Source: Artocarpus heterophyllus
Taxonomy: Eukaryota; Streptophyta; Magnoliopsida; Rosales; Moraceae
Length of the DNA: 64,000 bases
Assembly: GCA_025403435.1 (NCBI GenBank)
Contig: CM046354.1
Location: forward strand, 19,842,424-19,906,423
Reading direction: 5' to 3'
Shown: positions 12,801 through 26,320 of the stretch, piece after piece
Numbering within the stretch: position 1 is the stretch's first letter
Layout: every line of letters starts with the position of its first letter
The notes under the pieces: model-generated
The model's input: the letters and a program-made list of their open reading frames with translations, nothing else
The model's database searches: none
What the model was told of the DNA's origin: nothing
Translations under genes and position numbers: made by a program

Positions 12801-14536
12801 GTTATCTATATGGCGCAAAGTTCGAGCTATATTCAGATCATCAAAGTCTGAAATATTTGTTTACTCAAAAGGATCTCAATCTAAGGCAACGAAGATGGAC
12901 TGAGTACATGGTGGACTATGACTTTAGTATCCAATATCATCCTGGAAAAGCAAATGCCGTGGCAGATGCTCTAAGTCGTAAGAACAACGGACGTATAGCC
13001 AGTTTAGCATTGGAAGATTGGAGACGAGTCACTATCGCCGACTTCAACTTGCAATATTATGAAGATAACGAGAGAGCTTTCTTATTCAATGTGATAGCAA
13101 CTCCTACGTTAATTCAGAAAGTAAAACAAGGACAATGGCACGATGAAGGATTACGTAGGGTTTGGAAACAAATACAAAATGGAGAACAACTGGATGGATG
13201 GCAGATTGAGCCAGAAGGATTTTTACTTTACAAAGGAAGATTAGTTGTTCCAGAGGATCCATATCTCAGGCATGCGGTGCTAGATGAGGCTCACCGTTCA
13301 AAGTTTGCTATTCATCCTGGAAGCACAAAAATGTATATGGATCTAAAACGACAATACTGGTGGCGAGGAATGAAACGAGATGTAGCAACCTTTGTCTCTA
13401 AGTGCATGACGTGCCAACAGGTTAAAGCGGAACATCAAAAGCCTGGAGGCGAGTTGAGGAGCTTACCTATTCCAGAATGGAAGTGGGATCATGTGACAAT
13501 GGACTTTGTTACTGGATTTCCTAAGACTCAAATAGGGCATGACGCCGTTTGGGTAATTGTAGATCGTTTAACTAAGACAGCCCACTTCATCCCAATCAGA
13601 ACTAATTATAGTGTCTCAAAATTATGTCAATTGTACGTGGAAAAGGTAGTGACATTGCATGGAGTGCCAATGTCAATAGTTTCCGATAGAGATACACGTT
13701 TCACGTCGAAATTTTGGAGAGGATTGCAGAGGGCCTTGGGAACTCAATTGAATTTTAGTACAGCTTTTCATCCTCAAACAGATGGACAATCTGAACGTGT
13801 CATTCAGATTCTCGAGGATATGCTTCGGGCTTGTGTGCTGGACTTTGGAACAAATTGGGCTGCACAGCTGCCATATGTTGAATTCGCATATAACAACAGT
13901 TACCAAGCAAGTATTAGAATGGCTCCATATGAGGCCTTATATGGTAGACCTTGTAGATCTCCATTGTGTTGGGCTGAAAAGGAAGAGCGTCTTGAACTTG
14001 GGCCTCAGTTTATCAGAGAAACAACGGACAAGATCCAGATTATTCGCGAATGTCTTCAGACAGCTCAAAGTCGACAAAAGAGTTATGCAGATAAGAGGAG
14101 GCGACCTTTAGAGTTCATGATCGGAGACTTTGTGTTCTTAAAAGTGAAACCAAAACGAGGTGTATCTCGATTTGGTGTTAAAGGAAAGTTAGCACCAAGG
14201 TATACAGGACCGTTTGAGATTGTGGAACGCATTGGAACGTTGGCATACCGTTTAGACCTACCACCACAATTGTCTCATGTACATAATGTGTTTCATGTAT
14301 CGATGTTGAGAAAGTATGAACCCGACCCTTCACATGTGATCATGTGGACAGATGTGCCAATTCAAGGAGATACGAATTATGAAGAAATTCCAGTTCAAAT
14401 ACTGGATCATGAAATAAAATTATTACGTCGTCGTGGAATTCCTCTGGTGAAAGTGATGTGGCAACACCATGATGTGGAGGAAGCCACATGGGAACTTGAA
14501 TCTGAAATGAGAGAAAAGTACCCACATTTGTTTTAA
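9839..14536 (+). CDS. Intact gag-pol polyprotein, Tekay/Del chromovirus
   Basis: A 1565-residue polyprotein for retrotransposition, beginning at ATG 9839 (MPPRR). The frame stays open to a TTG at 9797, but no ATG lies upstream. Domains: Glu/Gln-rich N-terminus (about 10-50); Retrotrans_gag (about 90-230); zinc knuckle C297-C300-H305-C310; retropepsin with DTGA at D455 and GMDW near 527; RT with FIDD at 789-792; RNase H with D938, E975, D1000; integrase with H1152, H1159, C1189, C1192 and D1222, D1283, E1319 (35 residues between the last two); GPF-type segment near 1457; C-terminal chromodomain-like region (about 1515-1565). All catalytic residues are present. Residue 762 is Arg (AGG at 12122-12124) where the family motif PFGLTNAP has Gly, which might impair RT. 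Gag and Pol share one frame, so a processing or ratio mechanism must act after translation. Confidence 0.97.
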   Translation: MPPRRQMQSSELSQPVEHAQEVEQPEPMEQAQEDAQLRHATQSPPAAPEVNNLGQILQALQNVQRPVEVRDPEQRHLTLLKEFMKQKPPIFSGEPNPVIAEQWLKAVKKKLDTLRIPREYWVSFSTYIFEGKAEEWWDLQKDDYDVPNLTWEQFETIFRNTYIPQSHRQAMMREFENLVQGDTTVAEYHARFIELSRYNPGAVSDPMARCEKFRNNLRPKIRQMIAAVPSTDFLDLVAAAQRAETELNNSYGEYKGSGGRQRKISKKEKSQGQVIQHSGVTIGGGSSGSGRFQPYACHNCGQVGHLRRNCPNRPTQSSFAPRPQGSHFGSTVWGGSQNRGAPQQNTPASQVSVTQPRGFQPQYNYQQRPQGSNFYANQNFQPTPQGSVNQRPYFSGRNNNKASSSQGNRGKSDKGKAPAQAYAITATTGQGKQADHSVVDGMIHVSHSWAHVLFDTGATHSFISMLFASVLQLETETCSSSLTLSTPMGGIAEVSIICKSVCIVIGEHKLSADLYVITMTEFDVILGMDWLTKYQAIVDCHRKRVSLFTKNGQVIEFQAKTGTVTPAPVLKACIGGRRNFTNLGTIFASDGELKKSDLSSHTPVVDEFSDVFPDELPGLPPDREIEFVIDLTQGAAPVSIAPYRMAPAEKVELRKQLDELLEKGFIRPSTSPWGAPVLFVKKHDGSLRLCVDYRQLDRLTIKNKYPLPRIDELFDQLGGSCYFSKIDLRSGYHQLKIREEDIPKTAFRTRYGHFEFLVMPFRLTNAPAAFMDLMNRVFRPYLDQFIIVFIDDILIYSKNEEEHAEHLRIALQTLREHGLYAKREKCDFWMTKVKFLGHVVSEEGISVDPSKIEAVLNWERPKNVSEIRSFLGLAGYYRRFVENFSKIASPLTKLTRKNVKFVWDDKCEEAFEELKRRLTSAPVLIIPNNEEPYTVYTDASGNGLGCVLMQHGRVVAYASRQLKPHERNYPTHDLELAAVVFALKIWRCYLYGAKFELYSDHQSLKYLFTQKDLNLRQRRWTEYMVDYDFSIQYHPGKANAVADALSRKNNGRIASLALEDWRRVTIADFNLQYYEDNERAFLFNVIATPTLIQKVKQGQWHDEGLRRVWKQIQNGEQLDGWQIEPEGFLLYKGRLVVPEDPYLRHAVLDEAHRSKFAIHPGSTKMYMDLKRQYWWRGMKRDVATFVSKCMTCQQVKAEHQKPGGELRSLPIPEWKWDHVTMDFVTGFPKTQIGHDAVWVIVDRLTKTAHFIPIRTNYSVSKLCQLYVEKVVTLHGVPMSIVSDRDTRFTSKFWRGLQRALGTQLNFSTAFHPQTDGQSERVIQILEDMLRACVLDFGTNWAAQLPYVEFAYNNSYQASIRMAPYEALYGRPCRSPLCWAEKEERLELGPQFIRETTDKIQIIRECLQTAQSRQKSYADKRRRPLEFMIGDFVFLKVKPKRGVSRFGVKGKLAPRYTGPFEIVERIGTLAYRLDLPPQLSHVHNVFHVSMLRKYEPDPSHVIMWTDVPIQGDTNYEEIPVQILDHEIKLLRRRGIPLVKVMWQHHDVEEATWELESEMREKYPHLF

Positions 14537-14578
14537 CATTGTAATCAGTGTACGAAATTGCGAGGACGAAATTTTTAT

Positions 14579-14590
14579 AGGAGGGGAGAG
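14579..14590 (+). promoter_or_regulatory. Polypurine tract
   Basis: AGGAGGGGAGAG lies one base before the 3' LTR and would prime plus-strand DNA synthesis. The preceding GCGAGGACGAAATTTTTATAG is shared in degraded form by the element at 55230-63947. Confidence 0.85.
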
Positions 14591-14591
14591 C

Positions 14592-16557
14592 TGTAACACC
14601 CGTATTTTTAACGGGCATAATTTTGTAAAATTTAATGAATAAAATGTGACTATTTAAAATTACTAAGTTGTTTATGATCATTTAAAAAAAATACCATTTT
14701 AGTATTTTCTTACCAAGTCTTCCTAAGAAACATTCAAAACTTACCAACACTTACTTCTACCAATCTTGTCTCCCTAAATTATTGCTCAATTATATAGACT
14801 TCTTCTCATTTTGCTAAAGGTATCCGAAGGGGACATTGAATTATTTTCCGTCAATTCATAGAAGACATGGAGATATTTCTCAACCACCTAATTAATTATT
14901 TCCTTATCTTCTTCTATAATTCACTCCAATTATCCCCTCAATTATGTTGGCATTATTTGCTAAAAGTCTTCATGGGAGACAAGATGATATTTTCCTTTAA
15001 GACTCTTTTGTTTCTTCTTACAACTTTTCCCCGTAAACATCTCATTCCTCTTAAGCATTTTGATATCTTTTTATTTAACTATCACCACCTTCTTCTCTAG
15101 TTCTCATTCTCTCCCTTCTCACTTCAAATTTCTAACTAAAGACATAGAGCACAAAGCTCTCTTTGTGGCCAAGACAATTATAATTCCCAACGATGATCGA
15201 GGCGGTTTTAAAGTTAATTCAAGCTTGATTGATAACCCAAACTTTGGTGCTTTTCAAAGAAGTTTTGAGGTAGGTTTTCTTTAATCTAAACTTAGTTTTT
15301 AGTATGCATTTTCTCCATGTTTAATGCATAAAAATACTTTAATGGCACTAGTAGACGGGTTTACACATAACTCACTTATGAATGTGATTATACGTTGTGC
15401 TTTAGTTTTAATTGTCCTTATGCATGCCTTAGGGTCAAGGATGTGTGGAGCTAACGTTAATTGATTCCAGGATTAAAAGATTGTTGATAAGCTTGAAAGG
15501 TAGGGATTCTATTACTCATTTTTGTGAGGTTTTTATAGAATTAAAATTGATTGTTTTGCCGCAATATATATATATCTATGTTGAACTGATATTATATGAG
15601 TATCACATATGAAACTATGACATGGACTCGTCTTGTATTGTACGGCGAGGAACATAATGAATTGACACATGTTATAAATTGAGAAGCATGGTTAGGAAAA
15701 CTGACTCTATTAATAATGATTTAATATAGAGAAATGGTGAGACATGAAGAGGGCGGCGGTTACGTCCTTAGGCATGAATACCCAAAAAGGTAAAATAGGG
15801 GGAAGGTGATGACACTTCCTTGGGTTGAAAGTCCCAGAACACACTGTACAGGAATTGATTTGGTGAGGACTCGGGGCTTGATGTCCCCTCACCGGAACAC
15901 CCTTGGAATGTTTATGGGGTGATCAAGTGCGCCCATTTGGGTTTCGATGAGTTGAGTGATACTCAATTTAACATGGATACCTAGGAACAATGATGATTGG
16001 TAATATTTGTATAAATGTGTAATTATGACACTTGGTAATGATTAACTACGGTATCCATAAGATGTGATCATAATAAACCTCATAATCTAGAATATGATGT
16101 AACCTACTAACCATGCAGTTTTTAATGTGGTAATGGATAAACCATAAGGTGAGTCATGATTTCCCTACTGGGCATGTCGATGCTCATCCCTATCATATCT
16201 TCATATCTCGGGTGGAACTCAGTGCAACATATTTGAAGAGGAATAAGCGAAAACAATCCTGCTGTTTTCGTGTTAGAAGACCCTGTTTAATTACAACTTA
16301 TCTACAACATGTAAGAGTTGTATTATTTTTTTTTATGGCTGTGTTAAGTTATTTGGGAATTGTACTATGGTGATGATGACTGTAATTATATATATTTGGT
16401 GCTACACTAAAAACTGTGGTTTGTATTTAAAACGTTTATTTTTATTTTTCTTGTTGTTTAAAGACCCATGGGCATTGTTTAATTGATTTAAATAATATAA
16501 AATTTAAAATTATTTTTATTTATTTAAAACTGTTAACCCCCACATAGGGGTGTTACA
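14592..16557 (+). repeat. 3' LTR of the young Tekay/Del element
   Basis: 1966 bp, same length as the 5' LTR with two substitutions seen. Flanked on the right by the AATCT duplication. Confidence 0.97.
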
Positions 16558-16562
16558 AATCT

Positions 16563-18430
16563 CCTCTTAGGTTGGGAGATTAGTATGTCACTTTCTTATC
16601 GTAACGTGTAGGTTTAGATTACTGATCTTGTAATCTTAGTGAACATATTGTATAACATAACTTAATGTCTGAAACTATAGACATAATAAATGCACAACAA
16701 ATGTAGACATATTGAAAACCATGACTTGGTCTTTAAAACATCATGCATAATGAATGCAACTCATTTCAAATATATATAAAGCATTTGAAATCATTTTCTT
16801 CAAGTTATAGATGAGGTTTGAAACTTACTTGAATATTACTCTAACATTCCTACTTTATCCTTTTCCTTCTATTAGTCGTCTTTTGTGTCCTACTTAAACA
16901 ACACCTGACTATTAACTAGCTTTCTTATTATTAACCTATTTGTCAATTACAGAATTTAAACATTAAAGGCTCATACTTTACACGGTCTCTTCAATACATT
17001 ACTAACTGTTTACTCATAACTCAAGCGTTACATGGTTAAACTTCTCATTTTACTTTACCATCTTGATAATAACAGGTGGTTGTAGAAAAATTACCACTAA
17101 GGGGCACTTTTTGAAATCAGATATTTCAGAGTCCATTTAAGCCTTTTTTGTAAAAAATAACCATTTTGCTCTTTGTGGGTCTTAGAAAACTTTCTGAACC
17201 TGTTTTAATCAAAACTTGCAATTCTCTACTACTCATAATGGTGTGAAAACTAAACATCAGCTTTTTTTGCAAAAATTCTAGTTTTACAAAACTTTACGAT
17301 TTTGACTCGTAGTACGAAATCTTGACAATTTTGCCCTTAATGTGTTTTCCTTAGAAGATCCCCAAATTCTTTTCTGCTTTAAAATCTATGATTATTCACT
17401 TGTTACAACAGTGCAGAAATCCATTTTTTAGTGAAAAAAATCTAGTTTTACACGGTTTTGGCCCGAAACACAAAGTCTTAGAATTTTTTTCTCAAGAACC
17501 AAAAATAACTATTTTATACCAAAATGTCCATTTTTCCACAAGGATTAAAACTTACTAAAGCTCCTTGGTCAAACTCAAACAATTTCAAAACATTTTTCTC
17601 ATCTTACAGTTTCAAAATTTCGTAATTAAATCTCGTAAAATTCATAACTTAAAATATGTGCAAAATTTTCACAAAATTTCTCCAATCTTAACAGTTTCAA
17701 CGAGATCTAGACTTTTGTATTTTAAATTTTTTCAATATCATTCATCTTGTTTTGAAGGAGTAGAACCAAATTTCATGTTTTTCGGCCTAATCTGATTGGA
17801 ATTTTCACAAACTTTCTCCATGAAAGTTGTCCATCTTGATGTTTTCAATAGAGCTCATGTTTAGTCTAAAAAACAATTCGGCCTCTAAATTTGTCAAAAA
17901 CCTATTTCCTTGAAAACTAGTTAAACTTTGTATTAAAGTTTAACGGTCTTTATGTTTTTAGCATAAAAACCCTTGTTTTCAACTAACCAACCATATAACC
18001 ATCTATATAACGGGTAATCTAATCATGTCACATAGTTTTCTTTATATGTCATAGCCCATAACTTATATCAAACACTTGGTATGTATAAAAACATACAAAC
18101 TTTAACATAGCTTGTGAGACTAGGATTTTACCTAGACTATCCAAAGTGCTTGTCCTCTCCTTTTAGCTCCTGAAAGCTTCTAAAATCCCTTAAAATTCTT
18201 TAATCTTCCACTACACTTCTTGTTCTCGCTTCTTCGGATGATTTGGAAGTTTAAAATCAACAAAATTTTAAAAGAAATCCTTGCTATAGGGGGTGGATTT
18301 GAGAAGAGAGAATGAGAGAAAATTTTTATGGAATATTTTTCAAAAATATCCTTAGGTATTTATAGAATCAATTCTAGGGATTAAAGTGCAAAGAATCTTT
18401 GCTCTTCCTCCACTTGTCAAAATCGGTTCT
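16563..18430 (-). repeat. Right part of an older minus-oriented LTR-like sequence
   Basis: Continues the sequence broken at 7716. The segment GAGGTTTGAAACTTACTTG near 16812 corresponds in position to the CACTTTACTTACAATTATCC segment of the LTRs at 55230 and 62033. Near 18200-18420 there is a gene-free block with GGTATTTATAGAATC, which on the minus strand reads as a TATAAATA-type box. The copies are too diverged for me to fix ends or a target duplication. Confidence 0.35.
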
Positions 18431-19500
18431 ATTAGGTGAGATGTGTTAATTTTTCCATCTTTGGGGTGTCACCAATTGGGCCCCACTTTACTTTTTACAC
18501 AATCTAAATTTACACTGTATTGTATTTTTTCTATATTATCAGTATATTTTCTCATACTACCAGTGTACTTTCCTATACTATTTTTCATGGTTTTACAAGC
18601 TTTCACATTATTCCATTCTTATCCATATCTTCCACATAGCATAATTTTCATACTGCTTAACTTGACGTAGTATAATTTCCATACTGTTAAACTTAATGTA
18701 GTATAATTTGCATACTGCTTAACTTTATCAGTATAATCCTTATACTATATTATTTTAATATTGTGTAGTTTTTATATTGCTTAATTTTTGTACTATATAA
18801 TTCCCATATTTCCATAGAGTATTTTCTTAGAACTGCATTCCAATTTTAAAATTTTTTGCAACACATTCTGTAACAATTAAATTTTTAGCTTATTTTTTCC
18901 TTGCTCATGAATTAATTCTTATCTTCGTATCATTCTTACTTTACTTAAGACTATGACATGATATTAAATCTTAAAATCCCATAGTTATTCTTTTTAAATT
19001 TGTCACAAGTAGGATTTAAACAATAATTCTTGTGACATTAAAATTGCTCCTTAAGTTCTTAGCAAATTTTTGAACATAAAATTTAGCTCACAAAATTTGT
19101 GCATAAATTACTTAACATAATCCTTAATCAGTGCGTATATAATGCACTAGAAATTTTCAAATGTCAACATAATGGAGTATATAGCCAAAAATGTTAATAT
19201 TAATCCATTCATCTTTTAACAAGAAGTAGATAAATAATTTTCTTGAGTATTGATTTGGGTCTTTAATAATATAAGCGCTCAAATTGTGATTAAGTTCATG
19301 AATTTATTGCTCATTAGAGAATTAATAGCATTCAAAGATAAAGATATAATTAGATAGGTTAACGCCTTTTACCTAGCTCTAATTTTGAATTATTTTTAGA
19401 GGATCGATTTATATGCAACGTCTATATCAAAGACAACTAAGTTTTCAGTAGAGTAACATTGAAATTAATAAAAGAGTAATATATTATTTAAAGAGTTTTT
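18431..19500. other. AT-rich stretch, nothing recognised
   Basis: No protein family is visible. Positions 18520-18810 hold a run of short imperfect repeats around TATAATTT/CATACTGCTTAA (for example near 18651, 18681 and 18711). This is local repeat sequence of unknown origin. Confidence 0.4.
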
Positions 19501-20640
19501 TAATTAATATATTGGTTTTATTGAAGGTATTGGGTCCATTAGTCTCCTGTCATCTTTGCAAAACTGTTTAGACAAGTAAAATTATTGGTTTAATTAATTA
19601 AGTTAGAATGATAGAATTCTAAATTAATATCACTCAATATAAATTAATTATAAATTATTGAATAAATAAGATTATTTAACAATAAATAATAAGTAATTTT
19701 GGAAGACACATAGTGGGTCTCACCCATTGTGTATGGCACATACCAGCATAGGGAAGGGTTCTCTGTGCAGTACAAGACTTGTTCACTGAGTTTCCTATTT
19801 CTAAAAGTTTCTAATTTTGATAAATATGATTTATTCAAAATTAAAAATTTGAATTTTGGAAACAAATTAGATTGGGCAACAAGTAGACTTTTTCTCTTTC
19901 CCTTTCTCCTAATTGGCCCACACACAGAGATATTGTATTAGTGTATGGCGTGTGAAGCAGATAAGGAATAGGAAACTCATCTCTTTTATTTTAATTAAAT
20001 ATGTAATATTTAAAATTAAAATAAAAGAAGCTTTCAGAATTAATTGAGTCATTTATTCTCTATAAATAGACGTTTCTTGTATTCATTCTACACATAATAG
20101 AGAGTTTTGGTGAGACTGTAAAAACTCAGCGAAAACCCCTAGCTCTATATGTGTAAAAAGAGAGAGAAAAGAGAATAAGAGTTCTTCCATTTTTTGTCTT
20201 GCTTTGCACTATGTTAAGACAAGAGGGAGACTAAAAGTTAATAGAGTGATTTTAGAAATCCTAATTACCTCTATGCCTACATATTCGTCCATTCGATGCC
20301 AAAGACTATATAAGGAAGATGGTGGTTTCTTACAGAGAACAATTCTCGTTAGAAGATCACTGACCCAATTGCTTTAACCGGGAAAGTATAATTTGTATAT
20401 ATATTTATTAAACATTAAATTAATATACTCTACAATATTTTGCAAAAGTTTTTATGAAAAATTTTTGTTATATACGTTCCACGTTTTTACCATGTTTTTG
20501 TATGTTTTCTCTAAAAACGTTCTAGAAAACCGACAACTAACTCTGTTGATATTGCTAATAAGGAGGATGATATTATCTTTCAAATTCATGGACTAATTAG
20601 GCGGACAAAGAAGACCACCCTATTTCCAAGTGGGTGGGTT
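19501..20640 (+). repeat. Possible LTR-like non-coding sequence with plus-strand promoter motif
   Basis: A CTCTATAAATAGACG motif at about 20059-20073 is followed by a transcript-leader-like segment (GAGAGTTTTGGTGAGACTG, then AAAACCCCTAGCTCTA). That is the usual layout of a plant LTR U3-R region. I found no matching second copy, ends or target duplication, so the call is tentative. It could equally be a relic promoter. Confidence 0.25.
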
Positions 20641-23600
20641 AAGAACACCAAGACAATGATTCTGGAACTGCTGCTGTTGGCGAGACCAAGATGATGATGA
20701 TCAATTGCGAGCCTTTACTCCAGTTATTTTAAGAAAGCGCCAATAGGACTAGAGGTTCCAATCAAAGTTCCATGTTTCATTTAATTCCACTAGAAGTTAA
20801 TAATGAGACTTTACCTTGTATTTTGCTTTGTATTAATTTTAAAGGGGAGAAACTTGGTAACCATACAAATGCTTGGGAAGAAATAGAGTGAGTGGTTTCA
20901 GATTCTTCAATAAACTGTCAGATTTGCGTAAAGCTATGATCTTTGATACTGGAAAAAAATCACTATGCTCTTCGTGCTCTGAGTAGGAGGCTTATGTAAA
21001 TATAACTGACTTAGCTCACGTTACATTTCAGTTATTTTTGTTTGCCTTTTCTTTTCAATAAATTTAAGGGGAGGGTTTCTTACTCTCTAAGGTTGAAGAA
21101 TTTATCTCATTTATGTGTTATTGATTATATTAAACCTTCTTAAAATATAATAAAGTTCCCACATTTTATAAAATAAATTTCTTTGTGTTTAGAGATTTTA
21201 CAACAATTTTATGTTAGTATCGATATTTCTATAAGATCGAGGTACCAATATTTCTACTTAACCAATAATTTCAATAACATTATTGATTTTTGGTCATGTT
21301 TAGTTAGAAAGTATTAGGATCATAAAAAATCTTTTCTACTTTTTTGGTCTTGAAAAACTAGTTTCTATGTCTAATCCTGAGTAGCAGAGTTCTAGTACTT
21401 ATTAAATAAATAAATAAATATATAGATATACATAGAAACTTAAATTAACCTTATTTGATCGTAAGCCTATAATTTAAATCAAACGACGCAAATAACGTAG
21501 GGCAAGAATTTTTAGAGAGAATTTCTTAAGTAGCACATTATTAAACCCGTTTTAATAATCATTATCTAATTTAAATCTAATTGTTCCGGCGACCTTATGC
21601 ATGGGTGCTCCTGCTGTAAGTTTTCTTGACTTAGAATTGTTATTTATTTTATCCTGGTGTGAGTTAGCAATGGATTGACTTGCAAAAAAGAAAATAAATA
21701 AATAAATTTTAAAAATTATAAAAAAAATTTTCTCCTTTTTTTTGGTTGTTTATAGTTATAATGTAGATTCCGCATCCAATCACAATGGCAGTCCAAGTTC
21801 ATGATATTAATATTGTGTCATCGCATCTTCTGATGTTCAATTTGTATTCTGCAAATTAAGGACAAACAATATCATGTGCTCCATAGCTTTACCAGAATGT
21901 GAACACCTCATCGAAAACAGAAAAAATAAGATGAGGAAAAAATTTTTAACCAACCTCAGTTTAATTCTTAGCTAAAATCATTAAGAGAGAGAATTCATTC
22001 TGTTTCTATCATACCGAGATTTCTACAATAAAAATTTTAAAAAAAAACAAAATACAACAAATAAAATTCTATTTTTTAACCATCAAATTTATATCGATAA
22101 CTGTCAACTTTATGATTTTGTTTTTTAAAATTTTACTCGTGATTTTGACTAAATCTACATAAAAAAGACATAATACTGGTACAAGACCTTATTGTAGAAA
22201 GACCCAACAATATAGAGAGTATAACAATATAGAGAGTATGTAGGGTCATTTAACATTGTTAGTTGCTTTCAAATTGTTCCACAATTGACAACAAAGTAGA
22301 AATGCTTGATAAATCCAATTTTTGTTTGGCAAGTACTGGGCGCTTAACAAGAAAATTATGAGGGTTAATTTTCCACAGCTACTTGATCTACTTTTCTTAT
22401 TTAAATTTCTACAAACATTTTTATTTCAGTATATTGAAATAATTAAACTTTAGTTTTAAATATATACTTCATTTATCTTTGTAATAAATAAAAACTAAAC
22501 ATTTTTTAGTTGTTTGCTTAAAGATTACAAACTTTTATCAAATACTCTTCAATAAATACATTATCAAATTTTGCTCACATAATTCTTTTTCAGGAAAACT
22601 CTTTACAGATTTGGTGGAAGTAAATTATTTAACATTGACCTAAAATTAAAAATAGAAAAACCCATAAATATGTGCATTAAAAAAAAAAAGAGACCAAACA
22701 CCTAATTCTTGTCTCTGGAATTTTTAACCATCAATACAGCTTACTGACAATTAGAGAAATTTCAATAGTGGCCCGTTCTATTACAATAATTTCTTTCAGT
22801 TGATTTTTAGGTACACATCAAATCAAGACAATGATCACCTCTCTATTATAGGTCATATTTAATTAAAAATCATTACAATCATCAAACATATTTTTTACAC
22901 TCTTTCTACGTTTATATCTTTTTTAATTTGATTAAAAAAACTATTTTCTAACATTTCCTGACAAACTGAGTTTTAGTTCTTACCATATGAAATAATTAAA
23001 TATATATAAATAAATAATTTCTATTCTTCTTATAGTTCTCTTCTTTCTTCACTTTGCCAAATCCTCAGGAGTTGTCCTAATTAACCTTATTTTTGTCCTT
23101 TTTCATTTCTTAATCACCTATTCTGTTATTTTAAACTTATGGTACGTTTATGGGGCTCACCACTTTCATGATTGAGACGCCTTAGGTGGTACTTGGTACT
23201 CCAACTTCCAAATAAAGAATGATTATCTTCGCAGCCCCTATGGAATTATGAAATGTAACAAATAAATTAATAAATATAATGATTATGGCTTGTGATTATT
23301 GCACATGCTCTACATAATTAAAAAATCTTTTACCGTAAAACACTTTTTTGTTTTACCTTACCAATCACTCTTAACACTTGACAATAGTAACACCGGAAAA
23401 GATGTGGCCATTCTTTCTTTAAATAATGTAACAGAACCAAGTTGCATGAACTGTATTGAAATAAATTATTATAACTAGGTCACCTTCTTCTGATTAGTGC
23501 ATTAGTGACATATGGTAACATGATTCCCCAATTGTACAAACTCACATAAGATACGTATGTATCGTATATATGTATATATACATGTTTTAACAAACAAATT

Positions 23601-24229
23601 GGCACACACATTAAAACTGTTTTAAGAGATCCTTAATTGTTATATTTTTGTTTTATATATATAACATATGTAGTTTAAGTAGAGATGACAACAGAATGGG
23701 GTGGGACGGCGTGACGACCGGGACAAGATTTTTGTCCCTATCCCTCCTGTAACCATCTTAATCCTTCCCGTGGCCAAAATCAAGGATTTTTCGTTGGAGG
23801 AGTCATATTAATTGGAATTTCATAGGACTTCGTAGTACTTGATATATGATTATGCAAACATTAATCATTGAGTAAATAATTCTTATGTAACGTAATAAAA
23901 CATTTTATAACCTAAAATATTATAAACTGAATCCTAAATCTAATTAAATGGCCACCTAGAAAGGCCGCAAAACAGCATTAGCTAATTATAAGGGGTTCTT
24001 GCTTTTGTGTTCTGAAATCTGCTCATTTCAATTATTGCATACTCATAACAAACTTTGGAAATAAGTTCCGGTTCCTTTTCGGTTCTCCACGTCTCATCAC
24101 ATTCTGTCTGACTAATTTTCAAAATTTATTCGACAAAATCGAACATGGCATATTCCAAAATTTTATTCCTTTTATTTAAAACGGCAAAAAGTAGAGCTTA
24201 ATCAATAAAACAAAAAGGTACGATAAATA
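20641..24229. other. Unassigned AT-rich intergenic DNA
   Basis: No recognisable coding sequence. It includes a short A/T tetranucleotide run near 21406-21420 and a small direct repeat CAATATAGAGAGTAT at 22207 and 22224. A patch around 23686-23780 (GATGACAACAGAATGGGGTG, then GACCGGGACAAG) resembles the G/C-rich 'ATGGCAACGGGG' segments common in plant transposons. None of these is enough to name an element. Confidence 0.4.
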
Positions 24230-26202
24230 TGTAACGCCCCTATATGGGGGTTAACAGTTTTTAATGAGATAAAATAAAAATAAATAATAAAAGTAAAACC
24301 TTAAAAATAAAATTTGCCCAGGACTTAAATGAAAACTCTCAACTCAAAAATAAAAATATAAACGATAAATAAACCACAGTTTTAATGTAGCACCTTAAAT
24401 TTAATAATATAAACTGTTGTCATCATCATTTTAACCCTCAACACATTGTAATACAGTTATAGAAAGTAACAATTGATGCTTACATTATCATGAAGAACAT
24501 TCTCAACGATTGAAGCAGTCCCAATGTAATATAGCTACATCACTTCCTCAACTATATTTCTCGTAGCCACCTCACACTTAGTGAGTCCTGAAAAGATATA
24601 AACATAAGGGAATGAGCAACACTATGCTCAGTAGAGAAAGCCATTACTCACCTTTAGGTTTTTATCATTACCACATTAAAACCTGCATGGTTAGTAAGTC
24701 ACATCATATTCCAGATTATGAGGTTTATTATGATCACATCTTATGGATACCGTAGTTAATCATTACCAAGTGTCATAATTACACATTTATACAAATATTA
24801 CCAATCATCATTGTTCCTAGGTATCCATGTTAAATTGAGTATCACTCAACTCATCGAAACTCAAATGGGCGCACTTGATCACCCTATAAACATTCCAAGG
24901 GTGTTCCGGTGAGGGGACATCAAGCCCCGAGTCCTCACCAAATCGATTCCTGTACAGTGTGTTCTGGGACTTTCAACCCAAGGAAGCGTCATCACCTTCC
25001 CCCTATTTTACCTTTTAGGGTATTCATGCCCAAGGACGTAATCGCCGCCCTCTTCATGTCTCATCATTTCTCTATATTAAATCATTATTAATAGAGTCAG
25101 TTTTCCTAACCATGCTTCTCAATTTATAACATGTGTCAATTCATTATGTTCCTCGCCGTACAATACAAGACGAGTCCATGTCATAGTTTCATATGTGATA
25201 ATCATATAATATCAGTTCAACATAGATATATATATATTGCGGCAAAACAATCAATTTTAATTCTATAAAAACCTCACAAAAGATGAGTAATAGAATCCCT
25301 ACCTTTTAAGCTTATCAACAGTCTCTTAATCCTGGAATCAATTAACGTTAGCTCCATACTCCCTTGATCCTAAGGCGTGCATAAGGACAATTAAAACTAA
25401 AGCACAACATACAACTACATTCATAAAATTTATTTTAATTTAATCTTAGAATTTCAAGAAATAACCACTGCCCATAGAGGTATTATAAAGTTTAACAATA
25501 TAAATTTTCTGTCTAGGGCATATACACTTAGACTTCATACATATGCTCCAAAATAGCAACAAACATATACTTAGGTTTAAGAACGAAAATTTGAATAATC
25601 CTTTAGTATAAAAGAAAATTTATAAATGAAAGACTAAATTTGTTCATAAGATTCTAACCTCGGATTATGGTTAGTTGGAAGCTTGAAATGGCTTCAAAAC
25701 AGGTTCCTTTACTTCGGTATGACTGAAATTCTTGCTCAAATGGAGGTGATGGTGGCTGATTTTTATGGCTGCCTTGAAGAAGTTCTCTAAGTATTTTGCT
25801 TCAGCAAAGAAATGAGAAGAAGAGTGTGGGAACCGTGGAAGAAAAAGGAAGAAAAGATGAAGTCTTTGAAAAGAAGTGATAGAAACAATTATAGAGGAGA
25901 CATGTTGAAGCATGTCACGGAGGAAATAAAGAAAATGAGGGTCAAGAGTAGTTGGAAAAGATATCCTTATGTCTCATCTAAAGACTTTAACACACATAAT
26001 GCCAATATGACATTTTTGAGATTTATTAGAAGTTCTAAGGCTTTTTAGTAATCATACTAAATAAATATAGGAGAATTTTAGAAAATTTAAAAATAGATAA
26101 AAATAAATATTATAAAATAAATTTAAATGAAGCAATTTTTTTTATACATTAAAAATTAATTTAATTACCTCAATACCCGTTAGGAGAATAACGGGTGTCA
26201 CA
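24230..26202 (-). mobile_element. Solo LTR, Tekay/Del type, minus orientation
   Basis: Begins TGTAACGCCCC and ends GGGTGTCACA. Perfect 5-bp duplications AAATA lie at 24225-24229 and 26203-26207, with no internal region, as expected after LTR-LTR recombination. The part from about 24640 to 25420 is clearly the reverse complement of the 8500-9260 part of the young element's LTR. It includes the stretch encoding the same 60-codon frame (24909-25091 here, 9022-8840 there). The remaining 25420-26170 does not align with the young LTR, apart from the terminal bases. It is therefore a related subfamily with a different U3. Confidence 0.88.
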
Positions 26203-26294
26203 AAATAAAAACAAAATAAAGAGAAAAAAATTTGTACGGCACTGCATTTTTCCTTGAAATACTCACAAACATATAAGTACATTAACTGTGATAC

Positions 26295-26320
26295 ATATAT
26301 ATATATATATATATATATAC
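26295..26320. repeat. (AT)n microsatellite
   Basis: A run of about 12 AT dinucleotides. Shorter TA runs occur near 26461-26480, 27382-27402 and 27618-27634. Confidence 0.9.

Larger units (their letters stand above)
7722..16557 (+). mobile_element. Complete young Ty3/gypsy retrotransposon, Tekay/Del-type chromovirus
   Basis: An 8836-bp element. Its LTRs are 7722-9687 and 14592-16557, both beginning TGTAACA and ending TGTTACA. Perfect 5-bp target duplications AATCT lie at 7717-7721 and 16558-16562. It has a PBS, one uninterrupted gag-pol frame and a polypurine tract. The LTRs are equal in length (1966 bp) and differ at only two sites that I found, C7916/T14786 and A8474/G15344. That is about 0.1 percent, or roughly 40 thousand years if a rate of 1.3e-8 per site per year (a grass-derived value) applies. 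It is the only element here that looks intact. Its single missense oddity is an arginine in a conserved RT motif. Confidence 0.97.

Noticed and set aside
22369..22390. TTCCACAGCTACTTGATCTA resembles plant miR396
   Set aside because: Several mismatches and no partner arm forming a hairpin nearby; probably chance.
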